DNA of 64,000 nucleotides from UBA6054 sp963975575 (lineage in GTDB: Bacteria; Planctomycetota; Phycisphaerae; Phycisphaerales; UBA1924), in NCBI GenBank assembly GCA_963975575.1, contig CAXBHL010000004.1, forward strand, positions 62,001-126,000, written 5' to 3'. The notes beneath the pieces were generated by a model. The model did not search any database. It had not been told where the DNA came from and worked only from the letters and a program-made list of their open reading frames with translations. The position numbers were made by a program, and so were the translations under genes. Numbering within the stretch: the stretch's first letter is position 1; every line of letters starts with the position of its first letter. Positions 27,368-38,606 of the stretch are shown here, in pieces.

Positions 27368-27740
27368 CCAGGCCTCCCTCGCAAGCGGCCGCCGGGGCGC
27401 AGGCGTCGATGGCGTCGGCCAAAGCCCGCAACGTGGCGCTCAGGTCGGTGTAGCGGACGCTGTACCGCACCACCCGCCCGTCCCGCTCGCTGGTCAGCAC
27501 GCCGGCCTTTTCCAGCGTGGCCAGGTGGCGGGAAACGACCGAGGTGTCGACCGAGCAGCACGCGGCGACCTCGGACACTGAGCAGCCCCGCCCGCACTTG
27601 GCGATGCAGGCGACCAGCCCGGCCCGGGTGGCGTCGCACAGGGCCTTGAACAGCTCGGGGTCGAGGAGGCGGTCGATCGGCCCGACGCAGCAGGCCGCGT
27701 CGGCCGGGGTGAGGGGTCGGGATGGCGTTGGTTGCATCAT
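27354..27740 (-). CDS. arsR: ArsR-family metalloregulatory repressor
   Basis: 128 residues from ATG 27740. A winged helix-turn-helix is clear: CSVSEVAACCSVDTSVVSRHLATLEKAGVL (split: recognition helix SVVSRHLATLEKAG, wing SERDGRVVRYSV). Cys pairs before and inside the recognition region (CIAKCGRGC, AACC) are the likely As(III) ligands, and further Cys end the protein in GGLDGCC. A second ATG (27737) is also usable. The upstream extension in this frame is rejected because it would overlap the promoter. First gene of the ars operon; it overlaps the arsC-arsM start. Confidence 0.92.
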
Positions 27741-27746
27741 GACACA

Positions 27747-27775
27747 ACTATTGCATGACAATGCAAGAGTGTCAA
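27747..27775 (-). promoter_or_regulatory. ars operon promoter, apparently leaderless
   Basis: On the minus strand a consensus -35 TTGACA (27770-27775) and -10 AATAGT (27747-27752) are separated by exactly 17 nt. The start point should fall at about 27740, on the A of the arsR ATG, so the mRNA is predicted to be leaderless; no Shine-Dalgarno is present. Confidence 0.65.
27751..27766. promoter_or_regulatory. Candidate ArsR operator
   Basis: Perfect dyad TTGCAT-N4-ATGCAA lying between the -35 and -10 elements of the ars promoter, overlapping the -10 by two bases. An ArsR dimer bound here would block polymerase, giving arsenite-relieved autoregulation. Confidence 0.65.
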
Positions 27776-27923
27776 GCGATCGTTTCGCACAAATCTGGTT
27801 CGGGCTTCGGTTGGGGTGTTTGGTGCACACGGTCACTGGAAATCCGAAGGATGACCGGGGACAATGACCCCCCGGTTGGCCGTTGCCGCCGGCTCACCCT
27901 CACACAGGACCCATCGAAAACCC

Positions 27924-28703
27924 ATGAGTGCCATCACGACACCAACTGATTTGAAATCGGATGTCAAAGTATCGGCCGCCAAACTCGCGCGCTGGTTCTA
28001 TCCCGCGACCGGCGTGGCCATGCTGCTGCTCACGCTCGTCGGCTTCAACCTCTTCTACTTCCGCGGCCAGTCGTACCCGGGGCGCCCGATCCCCGAGCCC
28101 ATCCGCGCGCTCGTCATCACGCACGGCGTGGTGATGATGGCCTGGATCCTGCTCTACCTCGTCCAGCCGATGCTGGTGGCGATCAAGAAGCGCAAGCTGC
28201 ACATGGCCGTCGGGCGCGTGGGCGCGCTCGTCGCGGTCGGCGTGCTGGTCTCCGGCGTGATGCTGTCGATCCGCTCGGCCGCCATCAGCCCGCCGGACAT
28301 GGTCATCTGGGGCATGACGCCGAAGCCGTTCATGGCCGTGCCGTTCATCTCGGTGCTGATCTTCGCGTCGTTCGTCGGCGTGGGCGTGTGGAAGCGTCGG
28401 CGTCCGGACGTGCACCGGGCGGCGATGTTCTTGGCGACGCTCTCGGCGATCTCGGCCGCGGTCAGCCGCATCGACGCGCTCAACGCGTTGTATCTGGGCA
28501 CGGTCTGGGAGCGCCTGCTCGGGCCGTTCTTCGTCTCGCTGGTGATCGGCGGCGTGCTGGTAACGCTGCGGTGCGTCCTGGCCCGGCGCGTCGAGCGCCC
28601 GCTGGTGCTCGGCTACGGGCTGCTGGTGCTGCTGAGCCTGGGCATCGTCGCGGTGGCGCGGACGGACGTGTGGGACGCGTTCGCGTCGTGGGCGATCTCG
28701 TGA
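27924..28703 (+). CDS. Polytopic membrane protein of unknown function
   Basis: 259 residues from ATG 27924, with about seven helices. Conserved-looking His residues sit in ITHGVVMMAW, KLHMAVGRVG and DVHRAAMF, a pattern reminiscent of haem- or copper-binding membrane proteins, but I cannot assign a family. It is divergent from arsR with 183 nt between, and its stop lies 6 nt from that of pyrE on the other strand. No link to arsenic resistance is evident. Confidence 0.8.
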   Translation: MSAITTPTDLKSDVKVSAAKLARWFYPATGVAMLLLTLVGFNLFYFRGQSYPGRPIPEPIRALVITHGVVMMAWILLYLVQPMLVAIKKRKLHMAVGRVGALVAVGVLVSGVMLSIRSAAISPPDMVIWGMTPKPFMAVPFISVLIFASFVGVGVWKRRRPDVHRAAMFLATLSAISAAVSRIDALNALYLGTVWERLLGPFFVSLVIGGVLVTLRCVLARRVERPLVLGYGLLVLLSLGIVAVARTDVWDAFASWAIS

Positions 28704-28709
28704 GCCGGC

Positions 28710-29267
28710 TCAGTCGTCCACGCCGAGGTCGCGCTTGGTGAACAGGGCCTCGAAGCGGATGCCGGCCTTCTCGATGTTCTCCCGGGCGCCCTCGAGGCGG
28801 TCGATGGTGCAGACGATGGCGACGACCTCGGCGCCCGCGTCCGTGAGCACCCCCACCGCCTCGAGGGCCTGGCCCCCGGTGGTGGCCACGTCCTCGAGGA
28901 AGACGACCTTGTCGCCCTGCTCGACGACGCCCTCGAGCTGCTTGGCGGTGCCGTAGTCCTTCTTGGCGTTGCGGACGAACAGGGTGGGGTGGCCGGTTTT
29001 CAGGCAGGCGGCGGCGACGAGGGGGATGCCCCCGAGTTCGGCCCCGGCCAGCCGGTCCACCCCGCCGCAGTCCGCGGCGATCGCCGCGATCCGCTCGGCG
29101 AACAGGCCGGCCAGGGGCCCGAGCACCTCGGGACGGGTCGAGAAGCGGTACTTGTCCAGGTAGTACGAGCTGGTCCGGCCCGACCGGAGGGTGAAGGTGC
29201 CCCGCAGCAGGGAGGCGTCGGCGATGGCACGGGCGAGGTCTTCTCGGACGTTGGTGGGGGCGGTCAT
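28710..29267 (-). CDS. pyrE: Orotate phosphoribosyltransferase
   Basis: De novo pyrimidine enzyme joining orotate to PRPP. 185 residues from Met 29267 (MTAPTNVRED). The PRPP loop VVFLEDVATTGGQALEAV is intact, with LRSGRTSSYYLDKYRF early and the flexible-loop region RNAKKDYGTAKQLEG. The reading frame continues upstream but encodes no family sequence there. Free-standing gene, convergent with the membrane-protein gene. Confidence 0.93.
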   Translation of the reverse strand: MTAPTNVREDLARAIADASLLRGTFTLRSGRTSSYYLDKYRFSTRPEVLGPLAGLFAERIAAIAADCGGVDRLAGAELGGIPLVAAACLKTGHPTLFVRNAKKDYGTAKQLEGVVEQGDKVVFLEDVATTGGQALEAVGVLTDAGAEVVAIVCTIDRLEGARENIEKAGIRFEALFTKRDLGVDD

Positions 29268-29521
29268 GGCCAACCGTAGGTGAATTCGGGCCCGCCGGGA
29301 GGAATCTGGGTCGGTCGTGGGATTTCTGGAAACCGTGCGCCCGGCTCGGGCATATGAGGGGGTGTGCCCGACGCCCCGGTGGGCGGCGGCGTTGGACCCG
29401 GCGTCGCAACTGTCCGATGGAGGATGGGCCTTCCCGAAGGCGGGAACTAGGATTTGACAGACGCCGACTCCGTTCGGTCGGACGCTTGGCCCGGCCGATG
29501 GGCTCAACCTTGGAGGATGAC

Positions 29522-30586
29522 ATGCAGAGCCTGAAGATTCCGTGCCTGATGCTTGTGGTGGGCCTGGCCGGTTCGGTCGCGAGCGGGCAGGTGGTCCCGC
29601 CGCCGCCGGCGGAAGAGCCCAAGCAGCCCGAGTACACGCCGCAGCCGACCGAGCCGGCGGAGCCCGCGGCCCGCCCGGCCGCGCAGCCGCGCCCCGCGGT
29701 CAACGCCGGCGCGGCCAAGCGCCTGGACACGCTCCCGACCAACATCCCTTACCCCAAGCTGGCGCAGCGGGGTGAGGACGGCAAGATCATGCGGCTCAAG
29801 GACCTGCCCGACGTGCTGGCCCTGCGGGCCAATCCCACCGTGGGACCCAAGTCCGTCGACGCGATCATGCCGGTGATCTTCGGACGCCGCGCCCGGTTCG
29901 AGATGCTGGTGATCGACAACCTCGATCTGCTCTGGAACCTCAAGGACGGCGCGATCGAGACGCTGGACATGAACGACCTGAACGAGCTGTCCCGCGTGGC
30001 CGAGATGATCAAGCCGCTCGTGGGCAAGACCACGCTCTCCGAGGAGCTGCTCAACCGCGGCATCCTCACCCGCGTGCAGGGCGGCATGAACGAGTACATC
30101 GTCCGCGAGTACAAGACCGCCATCTCGGAGGAGATCCAGGCCCAGGAGGGCGTGGACGGGATGATGGAGTTCATGCGGTTCATCCTGCGTGACTCGATCC
30201 AGGAGGCGGAGATCGCCTACTACGGGCTGCTCGCCGAGCTGCGCGTCAAGATCCCCTCGCAGGCCGAGGCCCTGGGCATCACCGGGACGGAGCTGGAAGC
30301 GGTCGGTGGCGACCTGGCCGACGACGGCGACGAGCGCGACGCCCAGATCGCCGAAGTCGACCGGGCCCTGCGGACGCTCGGCGTCGACGAGGCCATCCGC
30401 GTGCTCAACGCGATGCGCGAGGGCCGGCCCAACGAGAACGTCTCACCCACCGTCGTCCGCATCGACGTTATGCACGACCGCAAGAGCGACCAGTCCGACG
30501 GAAAGCTCGGGTTCAAGGCCATCGTGAACCCCACGCCCCCCGGCCAGAAGCCCAAGGAAGGCGAGAACAAGCCCGTCAAGGACTGA
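29522..30586 (+). CDS. Secreted protein of unknown function
   Basis: 354 residues from ATG 29522, preceded by GGAGG at a good distance. Residues 1-22 form a signal peptide ending in ASGQ. A Pro/Glu/Ala-rich stretch follows (~23-60), then an alpha-helical domain (~85-310) with no motif I recognise, and a Lys/Pro-rich tail. A TTGACA at 29454-29459 lies upstream without a convincing -10. A terminator follows directly. Confidence 0.8.
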   Translation: MQSLKIPCLMLVVGLAGSVASGQVVPPPPAEEPKQPEYTPQPTEPAEPAARPAAQPRPAVNAGAAKRLDTLPTNIPYPKLAQRGEDGKIMRLKDLPDVLALRANPTVGPKSVDAIMPVIFGRRARFEMLVIDNLDLLWNLKDGAIETLDMNDLNELSRVAEMIKPLVGKTTLSEELLNRGILTRVQGGMNEYIVREYKTAISEEIQAQEGVDGMMEFMRFILRDSIQEAEIAYYGLLAELRVKIPSQAEALGITGTELEAVGGDLADDGDERDAQIAEVDRALRTLGVDEAIRVLNAMREGRPNENVSPTVVRIDVMHDRKSDQSDGKLGFKAIVNPTPPGQKPKEGENKPVKD

Positions 30587-30609
30587 TCCGCGCCGGCACC
30601 GGACACAAG

Positions 30610-30638
30610 AACGCCCGGGCTCCGGCCCGGGCGTTTTT
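30610..30638. terminator. Bidirectional terminator between secreted-protein gene and lysS
   Basis: A perfect 10-bp stem (30611-30620 with 30625-30634) around a TCCG loop, followed by TTTT on the plus strand and TCTTGT on the minus strand. It separates convergent genes. Confidence 0.88.
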
Positions 30639-30659
30639 CGTTGGAGCGGCGGCCCGCGA

Positions 30660-32234
<1,575 letters not shown>

Positions 32235-32263
32235 GCGACGATCGTATCCACCGCGGGGCGGGC

Positions 32264-32725
32264 TCAGAGCGCCGAGATCCGCATCTCGACCTTGGCGGTG
32301 CGCTTGATGTCGCACAGGGGGCGCGACGCGTCGCGCTCAGAGATCACGTCCATCAGGGTGATGCCCCCGAAGGTGTCCATGGTCTGCTTGGCGGCCATGT
32401 CCAGGCGCCGGTGCAGCGGGCAGAGTTTGCCGGAGTGGTTGGTCAGGCCCAGCGGGCACTCGGTGATCCGCTCGACGGGGCTGATGGCGTTGATCACGTC
32501 CAGGAGGCTGATCTTGTCGGCCGGACGCCCGAGGCGATACCCGCCGCCGACGCCCCGACGCCCGACGATCAGGTCGGCCTGGGCGAGCGACTGGAGAACC
32601 TTGGCCAGGTAGTTCGACGGAACCTTGGTGAACTCGGCCAGCTCGTTGGTGGGCATGAGCCGGTCGGGCTCGTAGGCCAGGCAGCTCATCGCACGGAGGG
32701 CGTATTCGGCGGTCTGATTGAGCAA
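32264..32725 (-). CDS. Rrf2-family transcriptional regulator
   Basis: 153 residues if started at TTG 32725, six nucleotides after GGAG; this gives the canonical N-terminus MLNQTAEYALRAMSCLA. The winged helix contains VPSNYLAKVLQSLAQADLI and RRGVGGGYRL. The region where NsrR/IscR hold their iron-sulfur cluster has only two closely placed Cys (Cys90 and Cys102 in ECPLGL...LCPLH), with a third at 138, plus His97 and His105 as possible ligands. So it may be an atypical redox or NO sensor. It lies between the MoxR gene and lysS on the same strand. Confidence 0.86.
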   Translation of the reverse strand: MLNQTAEYALRAMSCLAYEPDRLMPTNELAEFTKVPSNYLAKVLQSLAQADLIVGRRGVGGGYRLGRPADKISLLDVINAISPVERITECPLGLTNHSGKLCPLHRRLDMAAKQTMDTFGGITLMDVISERDASRPLCDIKRTAKVEMRISAL

Positions 32726-32778
32726 CAGAAGCTCCGTTCCGCCCCGCTCCGGGCGGGGCCACTCGTTCCGGATGGAGA

Positions 32779-33849
<1,071 letters not shown>

Positions 33850-34183
33850 GCTGGCCTCCGTGCGCATTCGCCGGATGATACCGACAGGTTTCCTTCCCGG
33901 TTCTGTGTGGCGGGCCTTGCGCTCCCGAAGATGCGCAATTCACGGCGGATGGTTGCCGATTCGTGCGTGGATCGCCCCGGGACCATCCAAATGGGGGGTT
34001 CTTGCCGGGGATCCTCGGTCGCCGCCCGATGGGCGCACAAAGGAGCCCGCGCGGGGTCTCGTCGCGCGGGCTCCGGTGGCCGCCCTGTGCGTTGGAGCAA
34101 CTCCAGGGCCGGCGTCGTGGTCGGGGTGTTCCGGTTGTTCGGGGTTCGCGTCCGGGGCTTTCGCGCCGGGGCGGAATCCCGGC
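33850..34183. other. Gene-free stretch with one strong hairpin
   Basis: 334 nt between the convergently ordered minus-strand PDZ gene end and the MoxR gene start. It holds the MoxR upstream region and the terminator hairpin at 34042-34074; no protein-like frame or RNA gene is visible. Confidence 0.6.
34042..34074 (-). terminator. Terminator of the sigma/anti-sigma/PDZ operon
   Basis: A perfect 12-bp stem (34042-34053 with 34063-34074) with a 9-nt loop. Read on the minus strand it is followed by TTTGTG. It lies 110 nt after the PDZ gene stop. Confidence 0.6.
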
Positions 34184-35491
34184 TTAATCCTTGCGGTCGG
34201 CTTCGGCCCGCTCGGCGACGCGCTCGAGCAGGACGGCCAGGCGCTCCATGCGCTCGGTCAGGCGGCGCTCGACGGACTCGAGGCGTTCTTCCATCGCCCT
34301 GAGCCGATCGTCGAGCTGCTGCTGGACCTCGGGGCCGCGTCGTTCCACCTCCCGACGCAGGGCGTCGAGGCGGTCGGCGGCCTCGTCGGCCGAGCGGACG
34401 AACAGGCGACCGTCGCGCAGTTCGACGAACTGGTTGCGCGTGTCGCGCATCACGTCCTCGAACCGACGCTGGGCTTCGTCGCGGATGCGCTCCAGTTCGG
34501 CCATGCGCTCGGCGTTGAGACCGCGGGAGAGCTCCTCCGCCTGGCCCTGCATCTCGCGGGCAAGACCGCGGGCGCGCTCGGTGGTGGCGCGGCGGAGCTC
34601 GTCGAGCAGCGCCGGATCGTCAGGCGATTCGGCGAGCCGCTCGATGATGACCTCGAGATCCCCGTCCGGGCTCGCGAACCGCATCTCACCGGCGGGGCGG
34701 TCCGTGAATCCCATCGGCGACGGCGGCGTGGGCGGCGTCGGCACGCCCAGACGGGCGGCGTCGTACTCGGCCAGTTCCACCTTGACGGTCTTCCACTCGC
34801 CCGAACGGCGGACCTTGAGGGTCATGGTCTCGCCGGGCTCGGCCTTGGCGAGCACCTCGGACAGGGCCTGCCCGGAGGCGCCGTCGGAGCCGTTGATCGA
34901 TACGACGATGTCGTGCTTCTTGAGCCCCGCCTCGGCCGCGGGCAGCCCGTCGATCACGCCCTCGATCAGGATCGCCGGCGCGTCGCCGAGCCCCAGGTGG
35001 GCCCTCAGGGCCTCGCCGGGATCGCTCAGGTTGATGCCCAGCATGACCTTCGGTTTGGGTGCCTTGTCCGTGCGGACGACCCAGCGCATCGGGGCCTCGG
35101 GGGCGCCGGGCTTCATCGCCGAGGGGGCGGTCGGCGGGACCGGGGCGGCGGCGGGCGTGCGGACCACGATCGTGCGCACCACCTTGCCGTCCGGGCCGGT
35201 CAGGAAGACCTTGCCGTCCTTGTGCGTGACGCGGTCGGCCGGCCAGGTCTCGCCGTCGACCACGGCGCGGACGACCTTGCCGTTCTCGAGGCGCAACTCG
35301 GTCTTCTTGTCGTTCTCGACCATCACGATGACCTGCTCGTCGGCGTGGCCGGCGTGCGGCGCGTCGGGCTGGGGGTCGAACGTGCGCTCGACGACGAACT
35401 GGGCGTTGGCCACGCCGGTGAGCATGGCGATCGCGGCGGCGGGGCCCAGGGCTCGGGCGCGGCACGCGTTGCGGAAGATGGTGCGGTTCAT
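34184..35491 (-). CDS. Exported PDZ-domain protein with long coiled coil
   Basis: 435 residues from ATG 35491 (AAGGAG 8 nt upstream; an in-frame GTG lies at 35500). Residues 1-30 are a signal peptide ending in ANA. A small beta domain follows (~35-110), then a Pro/Ala linker. A PDZ domain (~140-240) holds LGINLSDP, ILIEGVIDGLPAAEAGLKKHDIVVSINGS (carboxylate-binding side) and TLKVRRSGEWKTVKVEL. Then a ~150-residue heptad-rich coiled coil runs to the end. No protease domain is fused, so PDZ is used here for binding rather than in an HtrA-type enzyme. Third gene of an ECF sigma operon, with a 97-nt gap from the anti-sigma gene. Confidence 0.85.
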   Translation of the reverse strand: MNRTIFRNACRARALGPAAAIAMLTGVANAQFVVERTFDPQPDAPHAGHADEQVIVMVENDKKTELRLENGKVVRAVVDGETWPADRVTHKDGKVFLTGPDGKVVRTIVVRTPAAAPVPPTAPSAMKPGAPEAPMRWVVRTDKAPKPKVMLGINLSDPGEALRAHLGLGDAPAILIEGVIDGLPAAEAGLKKHDIVVSINGSDGASGQALSEVLAKAEPGETMTLKVRRSGEWKTVKVELAEYDAARLGVPTPPTPPSPMGFTDRPAGEMRFASPDGDLEVIIERLAESPDDPALLDELRRATTERARGLAREMQGQAEELSRGLNAERMAELERIRDEAQRRFEDVMRDTRNQFVELRDGRLFVRSADEAADRLDALRREVERRGPEVQQQLDDRLRAMEERLESVERRLTERMERLAVLLERVAERAEADRKD

Positions 35492-35588
35492 GGGGCTCAC
35501 TCCTTGGTGCGGCCCGAGCGGATCGGGCCGGGGATTCGGGACACTGGATGCCGCCGGCGACCATGCCCGTCGCGGCGGCGAGGAAAAC

Positions 35589-36287
35589 TCAGAACGCCCG
35601 GGGCGGGCGGATCTCCGAGGCCTTGACCGGCACCGGCACCAGACGCCCCGTGTCGTCGCGGATCTCGCGGTAGATCTGGTCGGTCACGCGGCGCTCGATG
35701 ATCTGGCGGACGTAGAGCACCTCGACCGAGCCGTCGTCGCGGGCGTTGGTCTCGACCACCACGCGGTCCGGCACCTCGCCGACGACCACGCCGGCGTTCT
35801 GTCCGGCGGCCAGGTAGCGGGCCAGCGCCTCGTCGGGCGTCGCCTCGCTCAGCGAAGGGCCCCGGGGCAGCAGCGAGGAACGCAGCAGGCCGGGGTTCTC
35901 CGCGCCGGCGCGGGGCAGGGCGGTCGCCCAGACCAGCACCAGCGCCGCCGCGGCGGCCCAGCCGCCCCAGCGGGCGGTGGCGTCCAGGCGGCGCTGCAGG
36001 GGCGTTGCGTCGGAGCCGGACAGCGGGAGCGAGACCCCGTCGGCCACGCACACCGCGGCGCGGAAGCCCTCGCAGAGGCGCTCATGGCGCTGCTGCTCGT
36101 CGGCGAGGTCGCGCCAGACGCCGGGGTCCTCCGACGCCAGCGCGCGGAAGGCGCGCCAGTCCTCGGCCGTCGCCTCGGCGTCGATCACGCGCGAGATCAG
36201 CACGTCCCGCCCGTCCGGCGTGGACGGGTCGGGGCGGATCGCGCCGGCGGGCGGGGCGTTCGGTCCTGGGTCGTTGTTCGTGCTCAT
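35589..36287 (-). CDS. Membrane-spanning anti-sigma-factor-like protein
   Basis: 232 residues. The N-terminal ~105 residues are helical and acidic (VIDAEATAEDWRAFRAL, followed by ERLCEGF), like the sigma-binding domain of planctomycete anti-sigma factors. A single helix (~107-124) crosses the membrane, and a ~105-residue extracytoplasmic domain contains VVVGEVPDRVVVETNARDDG and RQIIERRV. It lacks the HxxxCxxC zinc motif. It is encoded 55 nt after the ECF sigma gene, and the pairing is the main support for the call. Confidence 0.78.
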   Translation of the reverse strand: MSTNNDPGPNAPPAGAIRPDPSTPDGRDVLISRVIDAEATAEDWRAFRALASEDPGVWRDLADEQQRHERLCEGFRAAVCVADGVSLPLSGSDATPLQRRLDATARWGGWAAAAALVLVWATALPRAGAENPGLLRSSLLPRGPSLSEATPDEALARYLAAGQNAGVVVGEVPDRVVVETNARDDGSVEVLYVRQIIERRVTDQIYREIRDDTGRLVPVPVKASEIRPPRAF

Positions 36288-36342
36288 CGTTCACCTCCGT
36301 CCGGCCCGTGCCGGCGGTTGATTGCTCGTGCGGACGTCTCCG

Positions 36343-36936
36343 TCACGCGGTCCCCGCGGCGGCGGGCTGCGGGGACGCGGCCGGCTCGGTCTGGGCCGCC
36401 AGTTCCCGCAGCATGCGCCGGCCCCGGGCGATGCGGGTCTCGATCGTGGTCTCGGGCAGGTCCATCGCTTCTCCGATCTGGCGGTAGCTCATTCCTTTGA
36501 CGCACCGCATCAGCAGGGGCTCGCGGTAGCCCTCGGGCAGTTCGCGGGCCAGGGCGATCAGTCGCTGGGCCTCGGCCTGGCGGGCGAGGCCCTCGGGGCC
36601 GCCGGCGTCCCCCGGCGGGGAGGGGGCGCGTCCGACGAGGCGGAGGAAGCCGTGCCGCTTACGCGTGGTCGAGCGGCCCTGGGCCCGGGCCGTGTTGATC
36701 GCGACCATCCGCAGCCATGGGCGGAAGGCCTCGGGCTCCCGCAGCTCGCCGACCTTGCGGCAGAACTGGACGGCCACGGCCTGCAGCAGATCGTCCAGGT
36801 CCGTCCCACGCGGCTTGTGGGCCAGCAGGATCGCGGCGACCCAGCGCCGGTGCTCGTGCCAGAGGGCGCGGAGGGCGTCCCGGTCGCCGTCGATGGCGGC
36901 GAGGACCGTCGCCGGGTTGGTGCTCCAGTCGTCCAA
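36343..36936 (-). CDS. ECF-type RNA polymerase sigma factor
   Basis: 197 residues. Region 2 spans ~20-75 (DALRALWHEHRRWVAAI; TDLDDLLQAVAVQFCRKV; WLRMVAINTARAQGR). A 40-residue linker follows, then region 4 (~125-185) with LPEGYREPLLMRCVKGMSYRQIG and the helix-turn-helix LPETTIETRIARGRRML. A C-terminal Ala/Pro tail ends the protein. It heads an operon with a membrane anti-sigma and an exported PDZ protein. Divergent from tatC with 119 nt between. Confidence 0.92.
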   Translation of the reverse strand: MDDWSTNPATVLAAIDGDRDALRALWHEHRRWVAAILLAHKPRGTDLDDLLQAVAVQFCRKVGELREPEAFRPWLRMVAINTARAQGRSTTRKRHGFLRLVGRAPSPPGDAGGPEGLARQAEAQRLIALARELPEGYREPLLMRCVKGMSYRQIGEAMDLPETTIETRIARGRRMLRELAAQTEPAASPQPAAAGTA

Positions 36937-37055
36937 ACCTTCCCCGTGCGGGGCCAGGCCGGTGCACGCGGCGATGGACCCCTTCCCTACGATGCGCCCC
37001 GGCCCGCCGCCCGTCGCGGATCGGCCGGTGTTTTTTTGCCGTCGGCCCGAGAACC

Positions 37056-38072
37056 ATGCCCGAATCCGAGCCTGCCAGCCAGATCCCCGGGCGTGCCGCC
37101 CCGCCCGAACCGGGCATCATGTCCTTCGGGGATCACCTCGAGGACTTGCGGAAGCGGGTGCTCCTGGCGTTGTTCGGGGTGGTCCCGATCTTCTGCATCG
37201 CCTTCGCGTTCGGGCGTCCGATCCTCGGGGTGCTGATCGCGCCGGCCCGGCGGGCGCTGATCGCCGGCGGGCAGACCAGCGCCCTGCTGGCCACGGGGCC
37301 GTTCGAGACCTTCGGCTCGGTGGTCCACATCGCCTTCGTGGTCACCGTGCTGCTCGGCTCGCCGTGGATCCTCTACCAACTCTGGAAGTTCATCGCCCCG
37401 GGCCTGTACGAGCACGAACGCCGGTTCGTGCACATCCTGATCCCGTTCTCCGGGATCCTGGTGCTGGCCAGCGTGGTCTTCATGTACCTGGCGATCCTGC
37501 CGGTGGTGCTCTCGTTCTTCATCGGTTTCAGCGCCCGCATCGACGCGCCGGACCCGGGCGTCGGGCCGCTGCCGCCGGGGGTGGTGCTGCCCACCTTCCC
37601 CGTGCTCGCGCTGGACCCGCCGGCGCCCGAGCCGGGGTCCGTCTGGGTCAACACCGACCTGTGGCAGCTTCGGATCGCGGTGCCGGACGAGAAGGGCGCG
37701 GTGAAGATCAAGTCGGTCGAGATCGTCGACGGGCAGGGCATCGTCCAGCAGTACCGCATCTCCGAGTACATCAAGACGCTGCTGAACCTGGCGCTCGGTT
37801 TCGGCCTGGCGTTCCAGACGCCCGTGGTCGTGGTGATGCTCGGCTGGGTGGGCATCATCGACCCGAAGACGATGGGCAAGTACCGCAAGCAGGCGCTGGC
37901 CACGTGCGTGGTGCTCGGCGCCATCCTCACACCGGCCGACCCGGTGTCGATGATGCTCATGGCCGGGCCGCTGTACCTGCTGTACGAGCTGGGCCTGTTC
38001 ACGCTGCGGGTGCTGCCCGCCGAGCGTGTGATCGGCAAGCTCAAGGAGCCGAGCGACGCGGGGGACCCGTGA
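37056..38072 (+). CDS. tatC: Sec-independent translocase subunit TatC with enlarged periplasmic loop
   Basis: Core receptor of the twin-arginine export system. 338 residues against ~250-260 usually. The conserved N-terminus FGDHLEDLRKRV with its Glu and Arg is intact, as are LWKFIAPGLYEHERR and GFGLAFQTPVVVVMLGW. The extra length is an insertion of ~75 residues at about 160-235 between helices 3 and 4, Pro- and Val-rich, facing the periplasm, and a 22-residue N-terminal extension. The start at ATG 37056 gives this N-terminus. It overlaps tadA by one base. tatA/B not in the window. Confidence 0.94.
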   Translation: MPESEPASQIPGRAAPPEPGIMSFGDHLEDLRKRVLLALFGVVPIFCIAFAFGRPILGVLIAPARRALIAGGQTSALLATGPFETFGSVVHIAFVVTVLLGSPWILYQLWKFIAPGLYEHERRFVHILIPFSGILVLASVVFMYLAILPVVLSFFIGFSARIDAPDPGVGPLPPGVVLPTFPVLALDPPAPEPGSVWVNTDLWQLRIAVPDEKGAVKIKSVEIVDGQGIVQQYRISEYIKTLLNLALGFGLAFQTPVVVVMLGWVGIIDPKTMGKYRKQALATCVVLGAILTPADPVSMMLMAGPLYLLYELGLFTLRVLPAERVIGKLKEPSDAGDP

Positions 38073-38575
38073 TGCCCGGGCCGGGCGACGCCATCACCGA
38101 AACCGTCAGCGACGCGGACCACGCCATGATGGACCGCGCCATCGCCCTGGCTCAAGCCGCCGGCGAAACCGGGGAGGTGCCCATCGGCGCGGTGGTCTAC
38201 GAGACCGCGACCGGGCGGGTGCTCGCCGAGGGCGCCAACACCCGCGAACGGGCCAAGGACCCGTGCGGGCACGCCGAGCTGATCGCCATCCGAGCGGCGG
38301 CTGCGGCGATCGGCGACTGGCGCCTCAACCACTGCTCCCTGGCCGTCACGCTCGAGCCGTGCCCGATGTGCGCGGGGGCCATCGTCAACGCCCGCCTCGG
38401 GCGGGTGCTCTACGGCGCCGACGATCCCAAGGCCGGCGCGGTCCGCTCGCTCTTCACGCTGCTCGAAGACGGGCGGCTCAACCACCGCTGCCTGGTCATC
38501 CCCGGCGTGCGCCGCGACGCCTGCGCCGCCCTGCTGACCGGGTTCTTCCGATCCCTGCGCGAACGACGCGACTGA
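38072..38575 (+). CDS. tadA: tRNA(adenine34) deaminase
   Basis: Converts wobble A34 to inosine in tRNA-Arg. 167 residues. Zinc-site motif HAE at 67-69 (catalytic Glu69) and PCxxC at 96-100 in TLEPCPMCAGA are present, with the downstream GADDPKAGAV loop typical of TadA. Its ATG overlaps the tatC stop. Guanine deaminase is a less likely alternative. Confidence 0.92.
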   Translation: MPGPGDAITETVSDADHAMMDRAIALAQAAGETGEVPIGAVVYETATGRVLAEGANTRERAKDPCGHAELIAIRAAAAAIGDWRLNHCSLAVTLEPCPMCAGAIVNARLGRVLYGADDPKAGAVRSLFTLLEDGRLNHRCLVIPGVRRDACAALLTGFFRSLRERRD

Positions 38576-38606
38576 TCCCCCCCTCGCCCCCGCCCCCACG
38601 CCGCCC

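Noticed and set aside
29454..29482. TTGACA before the secreted-protein gene as a promoter
   Set aside because: No acceptable -10 at 16-18 nt.
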